Below, piece by piece: positions 8,487-17,969 of a stretch of DNA of 25,033 bases. A program made the translations under genes and the position numbers. Position 1 is the first letter of the stretch. Every line of letters begins with the position of its first letter. The notes below the pieces were generated by a model, which saw nothing but the letters and a program-made list of their open reading frames with translations, was not told the DNA's origin and searched no databases. Source of the DNA: Thamnocephalis sphaerospora (Eukaryota > Zoopagomycota > Zoopagomycetes > Zoopagales > Sigmoideomycetaceae); contig KZ992632.1 in assembly GCA_003614735.1 (NCBI GenBank), positions 1-25,033 on the forward strand, in the 5' to 3' direction.

Positions 8487-11400
8487 ATGTCGCTTGAGAT
8501 TGCGCGCACACACTATAGCAGCCTAAAGCGCTATCTCTACCAGCATCTGCTGAAAGGTGGGACGGCCTTGCCGATCAGCGTGCCGAGCAAGGGGAAGGAC
8601 AGCGCGCGCCGCTGCGTGTGCCACGGGAAACGTGCATAGACTTTTGCTAACCTTGCCTGGTGCGCATGCTGCTTGGCCATCGTCAGAGAAACATGGCGTG
8701 AGCGCCCAGCGCAAGTCGGCGCGCGACAAGCTGGTGCGACTTACCCAGCAGCAGTTTCAGGAGCTGTCGACGGATGTGTACGATGAGCTGACGCGGCGCG
8801 AGGCCAACGATCCGCATAGTAAGTCAGCGGTTGGCGCTTAATGCGTCCGAAAAAGGAGGAGCGCAATGTTGATGCACGCGCATGCATCGTAGTGCCGCAT
8901 CTGCCTGTCAAGGACGAGTTTCATCCAAAGCGGAACCAGGCGCGCCAGAAACTGGCTACCCTGCCGAAAACACGCTTCAAGGACCTAGCCAGTGATGTGT
9001 TTGCCGAGCTGGACCGGCGCTATCCACAGTTTGGCCGCGAAACGGCTTCGCCTGTTCACGCGTACGGCGTCAGCAGCACTGGGGTAGGTGCATACCGCTA
9101 CTGCTGCTGCTGCTGCTGCTGCTGTGCGATCGAATGTGTTGGCATGCACTGCGTTGACTCCAGGCTGACACACTTGCTTGCTGGCTAGCCGTCGCCACCC
9201 CAATCTCGTTCTACGCCACAGCCAGCGGGGTCTAGCAACACTAGTACGAATGGCGCCAATGGCCACTATGGAGGTGGCGGTAACCAGCGGCGAGTAGGCG
9301 GATCGCCGGACGCTGTTGAGATGGACTCGCCCATCATGCCCAATCGCCCGTATAATCACCAGCGCTCGGAGACGCCCACCTCGCACGGCACCAATACAGG
9401 TGTCGTTGTGCCGGACCGCGGCGAGGCTGTCATGGTCGACCGCACTTCGCTCAACTACACGGTGCACGCGCGCCAGGGGAGCAACGGCCCATCGGTGAAC
9501 TTTGACTCGCTCGACGATCTCATGAGCGAGATGGAGGGCATGGTGAAGAAGAAAAAGATGGAGGACGCCACCATGGTAGGCTATGTCTGCAGGATCAGAG
9601 TCTCTGCTTGCGCGCCGCTAATGACTGGTGCCGATTTTGACTTGCGGTAGGAGGAACGTTCGCTGATGAGTGCGTATAATACGTCGGCACAGCAGATGCC
9701 CAGGCAACAGCAGCCGGCAATGCGTAATGGCCATGTAAGTCATGCAGGTGATGAGATGCAGCGATGATGATTGCTCATGCGACTGTTTACAGTCACACAC
9801 CGATTCAGCTGTCACTCGCATGAAGGATGAATACGAGCTGAAGCTGAAGATGTTGCGGCAGCAGATTCAGGATCTGGAAGGACGCTTGGCCGTAAGTACG
9901 GCTGCACGGCCGCGCTGCTCGTGCGATGACTGACAACGGACAATGACGGCGCTAGGCTACCGTGGACGACGTCAATGCCACACGGCTACGATCGCTTGAA
10001 GAGCAGGTGGTCAGCTACCAGGAGGTAGGCATGCAGCGTCGTTGCAGTGTGTATCTGGACAGACCAGCTGACGACCTGTTTGTTCTGCCGCGTTTTCTTT
10101 TCCAGCAACTTAGCCGTCTGCAGGCAGACTATAATCGCCTCCAAAGGAGCTACGACGAAGTGAAGAAGGAGCTGGAGCAACAGCAACAGGTACTTATCGC
10201 GTACTCGTTGGACCAAATTGCGCACGGCTGGCTAATGATGGCTGAAACCGATGCAGAACTCGGGTAATCTGCAAGAGGAGACGGCGGCCCTAATGGCGTC
10301 CATTCGGGAGCTGTCGCTGAAGAACGAGGATATCGTTACCGAGCGCGAAGAATACGAGGCCACCGTCAAGGAGTTGTCGGACGAGGTGAGCGTCGGATAC
10401 AAATAGGGCGAGGCGGACGGACAGACGGACGGACGGTGAGCTAACAATGTTGGGCACGCTACAGAACAAAAAGCTTCGCCGGCAGCTGGAAGAAATGCGT
10501 CGCGAGATGCGCGCTATCAAAGGCAAGTGTGATTTTACAAAGTCGTTGTCGCTACAAGCTCATCGTGCTTATACTATCCCGCGCACCCAGCCACCTCGAC
10601 CTACATTCGCGAAAACCCAAAAGTGGACTTTGCGGAAAACAACATTCTTACACCTACCAGCGATGGTGTGCTTGAACAGGCACACATCACCTCGTTCCAA
10701 CTGGCGGTGGATTCGCTGCTGCGTGCTATCCGGCAAGTCAGCCAATGTAGATGGCATACGTGGGTGCGCGCGCTAATCTGTCGCATTGGCGTACTGCAGA
10801 TCGGAAACGGCCAATCAGTGTCTGCTGGCGATGAAGTCGGTCGTGATGGCGTGCAAGGGCATGCTGCAGGATATCGAGGTGTACCAGCAGAGTAACCGGC
10901 CTGGTCCTGATCGCGGCGTGCTGCCCGAGGCAAAAACGCGCTTGGGCACCTCGCTCAACATTCTCGTGACGGCGGTGCGCAACCATGTGACGGCTGGCGG
11001 TGTGTCGCCGCCGAGCATTGTGGACTCTGCCGCATCCGACACGACTGGCGTGGTTGTCGACTTGGTGCGCGCGCTGCACATCAACGCGGCCACTGCCAAA
11101 AGCAACGTGCCCAACAGCTTTTCCAATTCGAGTGTCAATCTCACCTCCATCAATGAGGAGCGCGATGAGCACAATGGCATGCCCAATGGATACGGCTATG
11201 GCAGGCAATCGGGTGCCAATACACCTACACACGGCGATGAGTCAAAACATAGTCGTTCTGGATCGATGCAAGCCGGGTCCCATTACCAGTCGGTGGCAAA
11301 TAACGCGTCCGTCTACGACATTGAGGATCTCAAGGTAGGCCGGAATGCGTGCAGACCCGTCGCCGACATGCAGCACACGATGCTAATCACAGTTTGTCCG

Positions 11401-11786
11401 CCATTGTGCCACAGGTGTATTTGGAACAGCGTACCGATGCCATTGTACAGGCTATCCACGAGCTGCTGGGCTTGATCCGTGCACCACGCGCAGACCCGGA
11501 AGAGCTCAGTGAGACGGTGGTGGCTATTCGTGATACTGTCAACGATGTTATCAGCGCCAGTCGGCGCACATTCTGCAGTCAAGAGGGCGCAGCGTTCCGC
11601 ATGGACGGCGAGCAGGTGCTTGCCAACCTGGAGCAGAGCAACATACGGCTGTGTGAGCTGCGCGACTCGTACCCGGCCAGCGGCCAGGCCGACAAGCCGG
11701 CCAAACAGGCTCTGGCTGGCGCATCCTTTGAGATTGCCAAACACACCAAGGAGCTAGTGGCGCTGATCGAAGAAGGCACTGAGTAG
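8487..11786 (+). CDS. SPA2: Spa2-family polarity scaffold (two SHD/GIT repeats), 13 exons
   Basis: Exons 8487-8556, 8687-8818, 8893-9083, 9189-9575, 9651-9734, 9793-9891, 9956-10024, 10106-10189, 10257-10385, 10465-10522, 10591-10732, 10800-11334 and 11415-11786 join in phase to 783 residues. The N-terminus HYSSLKRYL is typical of Spa2. Two Spa2-homology repeats follow: RKSARDKLVRLTQQQFQELS at about 32 and NQARQKLATLPKTRFKDLAS at about 82, each ending in DVYDELTRR/DVFAELDRR. A Ser/Gly/Pro linker, a coiled coil at about 295-430, a mid domain at about 440-530 and a C-terminal helical domain at about 660-783 complete the family layout. Spa2 is the scaffold of the polarisome at sites of polar growth, where it binds MAPK-cascade kinases and formin regulators. 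Introns 10 and 11 appear to use GC donors. Intron 1 (130 bp) is the least certain join. Confidence 0.9.
9100..9123 (+). repeat. (CTG)n tract inside a Spa2 intron
   Basis: A run of about eight CTG/TGC triplets lies within intron 3 of the Spa2 gene (9084-9188). It reads as poly-Cys if translated, which supports its being intronic. Confidence 0.85.
10411..10436 (+). repeat. GGAC-type short repeat inside a Spa2 intron
   Basis: Imperfect GGAC/AGAC tetranucleotide copies lie in intron 9 of the Spa2 gene (10386-10464), between the GTGAGC donor and the CTAAC branch site. Confidence 0.7.
10523..10590 (+). other. GC-AG intron in the Spa2 gene
   Basis: The exon ends ATC AAA G and the next bases are GCAAGT, the classic compensated GC donor after AAAG. 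The acceptor is CAG at 10588-10590. Only this donor keeps the frame into the exon reading TYIRENPKVDFAENN. The nearby GT at 10528 would shift the frame. Confidence 0.75.
10733..10799 (+). other. Second GC-AG intron in the Spa2 gene
   Basis: The exon ends GCT ATC CG followed by GCAAGT. A CTAAT branch-like site lies at 10772-10776 and the acceptor is CTGCAG at 10794-10799. The join yields LLRAIRSETANQCLLAMKSV in frame. The GT two bases into CAAGTC gives the wrong phase. Confidence 0.7.
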
Positions 11787-12380
11787 CGAGACGCTGGCGA
11801 CATGCGTCCTTTTGTCTACACACTGTGATCGTCCGCCTCTGTCCCATCTCGCGTCTGTCGACTCTTTTCTCGTCTGCCCTGTTTACTCGACCTGGCTGCC
11901 GCCGCTGGCACACTCTGTTGGTTCCGGAGCATCGCTGCCGCTGTTTGGCTGTCGGACGTGAAGTGGCTGCTCGCTTGACTCGTTTAATTGCTTGGCACCA
12001 GTGCGCTGGTTCCGCCGTCTGCCGTAATCTCCCACTTTTCCATACTATGCCTTTTCTATTTTGTTGCGACTTACCGTGCTGCCCCGCCGCGCCCTTTGAT
12101 GATATATTGCTTTTCTGCGGCCCACCGCCATGCGGTATCACACGCACGCAAGCACGCGCCGCATCGCACATCAATACCAGACCCATACACTCGATTGATC
12201 CCTGTATGTTGCGTCGAAAGCGACGACAAGCGGTGTGTTGTATTATCTTTGCTGGCATGCCAAGAAAGTGCTTCAAGCGCGCATGTACGATCCCGGCACT
12301 GCCAGAATTTATGGTGCAAGCTAGTAGTCGGAAAAATGCAGATGCCAAGCAAGCGGTGTTGCATTGCTACTGCTTGTGCG
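11787..12380. other. Convergent intergenic stretch between the Spa2 gene and a 7TM gene
   Basis: About 590 bp between two gene ends facing each other, so it should hold both 3' UTRs. It is pyrimidine-rich on the plus strand after the Spa2 stop. Open frames on both strands show no recognisable domain. No repeat or RNA gene was seen. Confidence 0.5.
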
Positions 12381-13276
12381 CTAGTGTGTCGTGTAAATGT
12401 GGAGGACAAGAAGCACAGCGGATATACACCTGGTATGCAAGCGCGAGTTAGCCGCAGTGGCGTGTGTTTACGGGTGTGGCGCAAAACTCACCAGTCTATC
12501 ATAATGACCATGACGGAGAAGCTGCCAACTACGTCAAAGGTGACCAGAAGCAAGCAGATGAGATGCGATGTGGCCATACACAGAATGACTTGGATGCCAT
12601 CCTGCATCAGCCGTTTCCAGAGTTTAGCCTTTACGTCACGGTACTGGCGATAGACCACTCGGATGAAAGCGATGGAAAATACAACGTCCATGGGAAAGTA
12701 AAAGCCGAAACGCATCCACAGATAGTACGGCGGGTAGAGAAATCCGCAGGCACAGGTTGGGCCTAGAACGGCCGGACTGGTTACCGTTGTGTAGGCAATT
12801 ATAGGAATTGATATGCCGATGAGCGGACCGAACACAAGCATCCAGCGCGGGCGCTGGTGAACCACATAGGCCTTTTGCAGAATCACCGTGCTGACACAGC
12901 CGTCGTTGACTGCTATCGCTACCGCTGCCGCCCACACAGACGCCCAGCAGGTAGCGCCACCGGGGAATAGGGTTGAGACGGCAATTAGGCTGTATGTAAT
13001 GCCCACCGTCGCTTGGAGCAGACAGCAGATACTTGCAATAGCACGCGGACGCGTGCGCATCAGTCTTATGGTTATCCAGCCACAGTACATAAACAAGATG
13101 ACCATGCCAACACTTATGGATCTCTGCAGATACGCGCCAGTGACTCGCTCTCGCTGTTCTTTCAAGCTGATGCCATCCTCAGTCATGCAAGCAAAGGCAG
13201 TCCGATAACCTAGCGTATGAATGGGAAGGCCGTCAAACTGAACAGCGCTTCGCTGCCAGCCATCGTCTAGCTTCAT
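12381..13276 (-). CDS. Seven-transmembrane receptor-like protein, paralog A
   Basis: Two exons, 13276-12492 and 12429-12381, with a 62-bp GTGAGT...CAG intron (12430-12491), give 277 residues. Seven hydrophobic helices are visible: SVGMVILFMYCGWITIRLM; AIASICCLLQ onward; WASVWAAAVAIAVNDGCV; WMLVFGPLIGISIPIIAY; FYFPMDVVFSIAFIRVVY; IQVILCMATSHLICLLLV; and a last one split by the intron (VIMIDW / CISAVLLVLHIY). A Cys before TM3 (GGATCW) and Cys in the loop before TM5 (GPTCAC) could form the disulfide common to GPCRs. There is no signal peptide: the N-terminus of about 45 residues is outside, and the C-tail is only a few residues. It looks like a GPCR-fold membrane protein; the ligand and named family are unknown. 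It is a tandem paralog of 15268-16218. Confidence 0.82.
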
Positions 13277-13284
13277 TGGCGTTG

Positions 13285-13285
<1 letters not shown>

Positions 13286-13332
<47 letters not shown>
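13286..13332. repeat. (TG/CA)n microsatellite just upstream of 7TM paralog A
   Basis: A long TG run, breaking into TATG units at its far end, starts about 10 bp upstream of the minus-strand ATG (13276). On the transcribed strand it is a CA-rich leader or proximal promoter. The second paralog has no such tract. Confidence 0.95.
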
Positions 13333-13351
13333 GCGGCTGTGCTGGTGGGTG

Positions 13352-13737
13352 CTAATTATTAACGCCGCAGCGCGATAGTAAGAATGTCGTGAATGCTGGC
13401 TCATGGATGCGCAGCGAGTTTGGGAATAGGATGATATGTTGCAGACGGGAGAAGTACGGCAGCGTGGGTCTCGTGAGTATGCGCTCTGTACATATAGTAA
13501 TATCGCGGCATCTGCACCCCACAGCTTTGCAACGGCTGGTCTGTTCCGGCAGTGGTAGCAGCACATGATGCAGAATGCATACGACGCGGTTGGCAGCCGC
13601 GACATGGTCATCTTGGGCATGCCCGTGCGACCGGTAGGACCATTTAATTCGTCCGCCTGTGAAAGCCACACGCGTCGGTGCGCGCACCCCACCACGGAAA
13701 AAGTCGCAGGGCCTTGGACGCCGTAGACGTGCACCAA
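13352..13737 (-). pseudogene. Possible degenerate or missed gene upstream of 7TM paralog A
   Basis: Two overlapping minus-strand frames carry protein-like stretches: MVHVYGVQGPATFS at 13737, then GGRIKWSYRSHGHAQDDHVA and a tail containing TRPTLPYFSRLQHIILFPNS that stops at TAA near 13352. A 35-bp intron ending in TTTCACAG could join the first two parts. I could not complete a convincing model or name a family. It may be a decayed gene or chance. Confidence 0.22.
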
Positions 13738-13850
13738 GATGCGGCGAGCAGTCCCCTTACATCCGCTGCTACTCTTTATGTATGGTCTGAGGCGTCGGTA
13801 CTACAGCGCTAAAGATTGCGCGTAATAGTAACAAAATATGCAGCTTTACC

Positions 13851-14162
13851 GTGATTGCAGCAGTACAGCTGCGCCTAGAAGCTGGAAAAGAAGGCATGGC
13901 GACAATAGGCGTCCGCGCGTGGGTGGGACAGCTGACAGCCGCAGAGCCCTCGTTGGTGTCGCGCCGCTACTGGCACGTTGTTTCCAGTGCATTCGGCATC
14001 AAGACAAGCCATAAAAAGCCACTAGCCACTACTGCCACTGTGACTACTGCTGCTGTGGCGGTGGCTGCTACATTGCTTGTTCTCTATACGATTCGAGTAG
14101 CTGCGTGGGCGCCGGAGGAGCGTGCGTCGCTAAGATGCATACCCACAAGCAGTCTCCATTGA
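13851..14162 (+). CDS. Possible small single-pass membrane protein
   Basis: A single open frame (ATG 13851 or, more likely, 13896 for MATIGVRAWVGQLTA) gives 103 or 88 residues with one hydrophobic helix, TTAAVAVAATLLVLYTIRVA, near the C-terminus preceded by SHKKP. There is no family match and no homologous copy beside the other 7TM gene. It could be the first exon of a longer gene or a chance frame. Confidence 0.3.
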   Translation: MIAAVQLRLEAGKEGMATIGVRAWVGQLTAAEPSLVSRRYWHVVSSAFGIKTSHKKPLATTATVTTAAVAVAATLLVLYTIRVAAWAPEERASLRCIPTSSLH

Positions 14163-15133
14163 ATGTCGTTGCACCATCGACGCGCAATACAAGGATTCAG
14201 CCAAAGATTGAGCTAGAACACATTTGCGTAACATGGCTGGACCAATAAGCCGGGGTCCATCGGCACCTGTATTTGTAGACAACTAACATCTGCAGCCGCA
14301 CAAGGCGGCACACTTGCGCAAGCTGCATCATTGCCGTGCTGCATGCCGCATCGACTTGCTGCCGACCACCTCTCCCGTTACCTTGGGCCACCCTTGGCCG
14401 CAACGGCGTTACCCTTATGAGGCCTCCGTAGTCTAACCGCGATCAAACCGCTGTGCACTCCAGGCGCGTAGCACCGCTTGATATTGCTGCCTGGTTTGTG
14501 CACCGGACCCATTCTGTTTTGACGGCTTGAACGTGTCCTGGGTGCACGGTCATGCACCGCGTACCACAGAGTCACCGGGTACGGTGAGCAATACACACCA
14601 TCGCCTGGCTTCTGGAGTATACCAAGCGACCAGGCCAACACTGGGGCGCGTCATCTAATGCCTATGCATTATGCACCGTCGGTACGCTCCAGCAAATCTA
14701 TTTGCGACAACATCACCTTATCGTGTAATTGCACATGTCAGTAATGCCTGTACGCAGCACCGGGTATGCCGATGGAACCGAAATTGGCGGCATAATCGTC
14801 AGCGCCGCTCTATTTGAGTGACTGGAAGAACCCTTGTCCTGCAGAACTCGTCATTGTAGCGACATTATTGCTAGTCGACTTGGTGGGCCACATGACGTCG
14901 ATTCTCACGTATTTCTGCTTCCATGCTACGTGCTGTGCCCCGTTAGATACACATTATGCATTGCAATTACATGAATAGACAGTGCTGCTAGAGATACGGC
15001 AGTTTTCTGCTTGAATCATGATGCAATCAGACCGAGCCATCTTACTGCTGGTGACACTGGATGTGGGCGGGTGCTGGACGCACTAACATCGCCTGCTGGT
15101 GCTGACTAGTAACAAAGCCACATGGTTTTATTA

Positions 15134-15164
<31 letters not shown>

Positions 15165-15267
15165 ATGCTAATATAATTACGGGCACAAACACGGAGGCGG
15201 ATAGCAAAGCACTCGTTGGCATTGCTGCCTTCTGACGCACACCGCCATGCAATCACCACCGACGTCT
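14163..15267. other. About 1.1 kb without a supportable gene, between the 7TM paralogs
   Basis: The short frames on either strand (for example 14197-14403 and 14378-14641, minus) show no motif or consistent splicing. The region contains the CTG tract at 15132-15157 and should carry the 3' flank of paralog B. No terminal inverted repeats, transposase or RNA gene was seen. Confidence 0.5.
15132..15157 (+). repeat. (CTG)n tract in intergenic DNA
   Basis: A run of about seven CTG triplets followed by TTG lies downstream of 7TM paralog B. It is not inside any coding frame I can support. Confidence 0.85.
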
Positions 15268-16218
15268 CTATAGTTGCGTACGTCGCCACAACACTCGACT
15301 ATTTGGTGGAGAGCTGCGTTCGTGTGCTGTATAAATATGGGTGACAAGGAGCACGGCGGATATGCACCTAGAGTAGACGCGAGTGTCAGTCGCCGGTGAT
15401 ATTTGCACGTACGCGCCAGAAACTCACCAGTCAACCATAAGGACCATGGCAGAGAATGTTCCAAACAATTCAAAGGAAACAAGGATTAGGCAAATGAGAT
15501 GAGAAGTGGCCATGCACAAAATGATTTGGATGCCATCTTGCGTCACTTGCTTCCATATATCTGTCTTGAAGCGTAAATACTGGCGGCGGATGGCTATGAT
15601 GAATGCGGCCGAGAATATGATGTCCATGGGAAAGTAAAAGCCAAAGCGCAGCCATGGATAGTAGGACGGGTAGAGGAATGTGCACGCGCATGTCGGGCCA
15701 AGGATCGCCGGGCTGGTCACGGTCACGTAGACAATTACAGGGAGCGACACGGCGATCAGCACGCCAAATGCGAGCATCCAGCGCGGGCGATGGTGGACCA
15801 CGTAGGCCTTTTGCAGAATCACTGCACTGACGCAGCCGTCGTTGATGGTTATGGCCAGAGCGGCTCCCCACACAGACGCCCAGCAGGTTGCGCCGCCTGG
15901 AAGCAGGGTTGATGCAGCAATGGCGCTGTAGACGATGCCAATTGTCGACTGGAGCAGGCAGCAGATGCTTGCGAGTGCACGGGGCCGTGTGCGCATCAGG
16001 CCTATGGTTATCCAGGCGCAGTACACAAAAAGTACGACCATACCAACGCTAACTGATCGCTGTAGATACGCGCCAAAGATTCTGTCGCGTCGCTCTTCAA
16101 GGCTAACGTCGCCCTCGATGATGCATTCAAAGGCGGTCCGGTAGCCTAGCGGATGGATTGGAATGTTGCCAAACCAAGTTGCGTTCTTCTGCCAGCCATC
16201 TTCCAGTTTCATTTGCAT
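15268..16218 (-). CDS. Seven-transmembrane receptor-like protein, paralog B
   Basis: Two exons, 16218-15428 and 15367-15268, with a 60-bp GTGAGT...CTAG intron (15368-15427), give 296 residues. It aligns with paralog A along its whole length. Shared blocks include LGYRTAF, the AYLQRS start of the first helix, GGATCWASVW, NDGCVS, VILQKAYVVH, RPRWML, GPTCAC, FYFPMD and LCMATSHLIC. The split seventh helix (MVLMVDW / CISAVLLVTHIY) is the same. Both genes therefore inherit the same intron position, in the same phase, from one ancestor. The C-tail differs: where paralog A stops just after THIY-like sequence, B continues about 17 residues (HERSSPPNSRVLWRRTQL). Paired extracellular Cys are conserved. 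A TATAAA-like element lies about 195 bp upstream (16411-16420). Function is inferred only from the 7TM topology. Confidence 0.84.
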
Positions 16219-16709
16219 CGGTTTACGTGGCTGTTACAACACTGATAGATGGCTGCGTAATAGTTGGCAGGCGGTGATGTGCGGTGGGCAATGTCGTAAG
16301 CGCTAGTCTTGTCGCGGTGCAGGCCTATTTGGCATGCGCACGGCGAATTCAGGAGGAAGGGCGGTCAAGGATGAAAGGCATAGCGTACGTGCGCACTATA
16401 GAAGCCACCGCATTTATACATACCCGCGTCTCGCCCGTGCTAGTGTGCTAACTTACGCGCGACAGCTCTGTGCTGCCATGCGACTTTGCGCTAATTGACT
16501 TGTGCTGCTGAATCCACTCTCACAGTATGTTACATCGTGGGGCTGGCGAGCAAGGACGACAACCAGCCGACAAGTCAGTGGTAAAAAAACGCGTGCCATC
16601 TAGAATGCACACTGGTTGGCAATTATTGGCCGCCATTAATGCTGACAGGCGGCATTAGAGGGCGGAAGCTGCTAGCGTCTGAGCACTCGGAACGCGTCCA
16701 GCCGTCACA
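16219..16709. other. Intergenic stretch upstream of 7TM paralog B
   Basis: About 490 bp separating the divergent starts at 16218 (minus) and 16710 (plus, doubtful). A TATAAA-like sequence on the minus strand at 16411-16420 could serve paralog B. No open frame with a motif and no repeat was seen. Confidence 0.45.
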
Positions 16710-17526
16710 ATGCCGGTACACCTACATAAGCTTGGTGCGGCTCGCGTGCTGACCGCTGCTTGTGCCACCACAAGGCGGCAATGGCGGGATGCCCTGCGTC
16801 AGTAAGTCGTGCACGTGTGTGACTTGCTTGGGAATACAGCAGGACAATGGTCGTTACAAGTGATTTCACAACCTTTCCCCTCGCCTTGCTTTACCCGCGA
16901 ACTGTCCACGGGACCGTCCGTAACTAATCGAAGACTCGCCTGTATTGCAGTGCGTCTGCACCGCGGCTCTATTGGCGATTGCCTGCACATTGAGGTAATC
17001 TGTACGCTTTACCGCAGCGTCTGCCCGCCACGAACGCAGGCTGTGGTGATCGCGTGCCAGCGCGCGTCGCAGACTGCCCAGTTTGCTTTTCTTTGTTTTT
17101 GCAGAGCTTTTAACCAAAAGAGGAATTGTGTACATGTGCATGCACAGACTGTTGCAAAAGTCAAAGCAGCAAAATTCCACGGTGGAGAACACCACGCTTT
17201 GGGCGGTCGTGCGTGGACGCGAACCCTCTATCCCACTCACAAACACGGTATTGGATACTCGGCAATCATACACGCTTTGATTGGCCGCGGTGATAGAGTC
17301 GGCGCTGTACAAAGGCAACGCTACCACACTTGTGTTAAGCGACGTGCATCTGCCAGCAGGCAACTGTGCACCTGCGTGGACGATTGAGCTAGCGCTTGCT
17401 ACACGCACCTTGGCCGCATTACAGCCGCGCTGCGGTGTAATGCACGCCGTAGAATGGTGGGGTAAGTGCTACGTGCACTGCAATTGCTGGCATGGCTGCT
17501 GGCATCTTTTAGCGGTGTGGCGGTAA
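16710..17526 (+). pseudogene. Doubtful multi-exon gene or pseudogene with an in-frame TGA
   Basis: A tentative model is 16710-16801, 16840-16919, 16951-16994, 17107-17461 and 17513-17526, all joined in phase (introns 38, 31, 112 and 51 bp). It starts MPVHLHKLGAARVLTAACAT, which could be a mitochondrial presequence. It continues through TVLRLHRGSIGDCLHIE and RGIVYMCMHRLLQKSKQQN, then IESALYKGNATTLVLSDVHL and IELALATRTLAALQPRCGVM. One TGA at 17278-17280 interrupts the fourth exon in frame, with gene-like sequence on both sides. The acceptor of exon 4 would be the second AG of CAGAG. Either the gene is dead, the stop falls in an intron I mis-set, or the model is wrong. I recognise no family. Confidence 0.3.
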
Positions 17527-17969
17527 TGCAACCGTATCTAGCGACATTCGCCACTCTGTATTGCATCATTTGATAGCATGCGGCATTAACACAGTTGCAG
17601 GAGGCATGCAATAGCAAAGGCAATACTGGCACACACACACACACACACACATATTTTTGCTCATTTCAACCATGCTACGCCTTTCCTGTTAGCAAAGTGC
17701 ATCGCCTTGAGCGATTGCCTGTTGGCGTCATTCCGCCAAGATAATAATAGACGTCTGTACGCCCAGTCAGCCAAGTATTACAGCTGATGGTCACTCGGTC
17801 GGTTGCAAAAATCATGCGCGCGTGTAGTTGGCGAATTCGGATTGCTTCCTAAATCACCAGCGATAGCCACCTCAGCAGTGGCCCATATGCTTTGCTAGCA
17901 AGCACTCGCGCTCAGAACTCAATTCACCGGCAGATGAGCAAAAGAAAGATACGGATAGAACCATTGCTA
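17527..17969. other. Intergenic stretch with an (AC)n microsatellite
   Basis: About 440 bp between the doubtful plus-strand gene and the 3' end of the minus-strand gene at 17970. It contains an (AC)n run at about 17631-17651. No coding frame with recognisable features was seen. Confidence 0.5.
17631..17651. repeat. (AC)n microsatellite
   Basis: About ten AC dinucleotides in a row in intergenic DNA, followed by an AT-rich step. Confidence 0.95.

Noticed and set aside
9084-9188. Open frame continuing through a run of Cys codons after the second SHD repeat
   Set aside because: The run is the CTG tract in an intron with GTAGGT donor and CTAG acceptor. Splicing joins two Spa2-like segments in phase.
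12488-12490. TGA ending the large exon of 7TM paralog A (and 15424-15426 in paralog B) as the true stop codon
   Set aside because: Each TGA is created inside the GTGAGT donor. Splicing to a conserved second exon completes helix seven in both genes.
13273-13351. Poly His-Thr tail of a minus-strand frame
   Set aside because: It is simply translation of the CA microsatellite.
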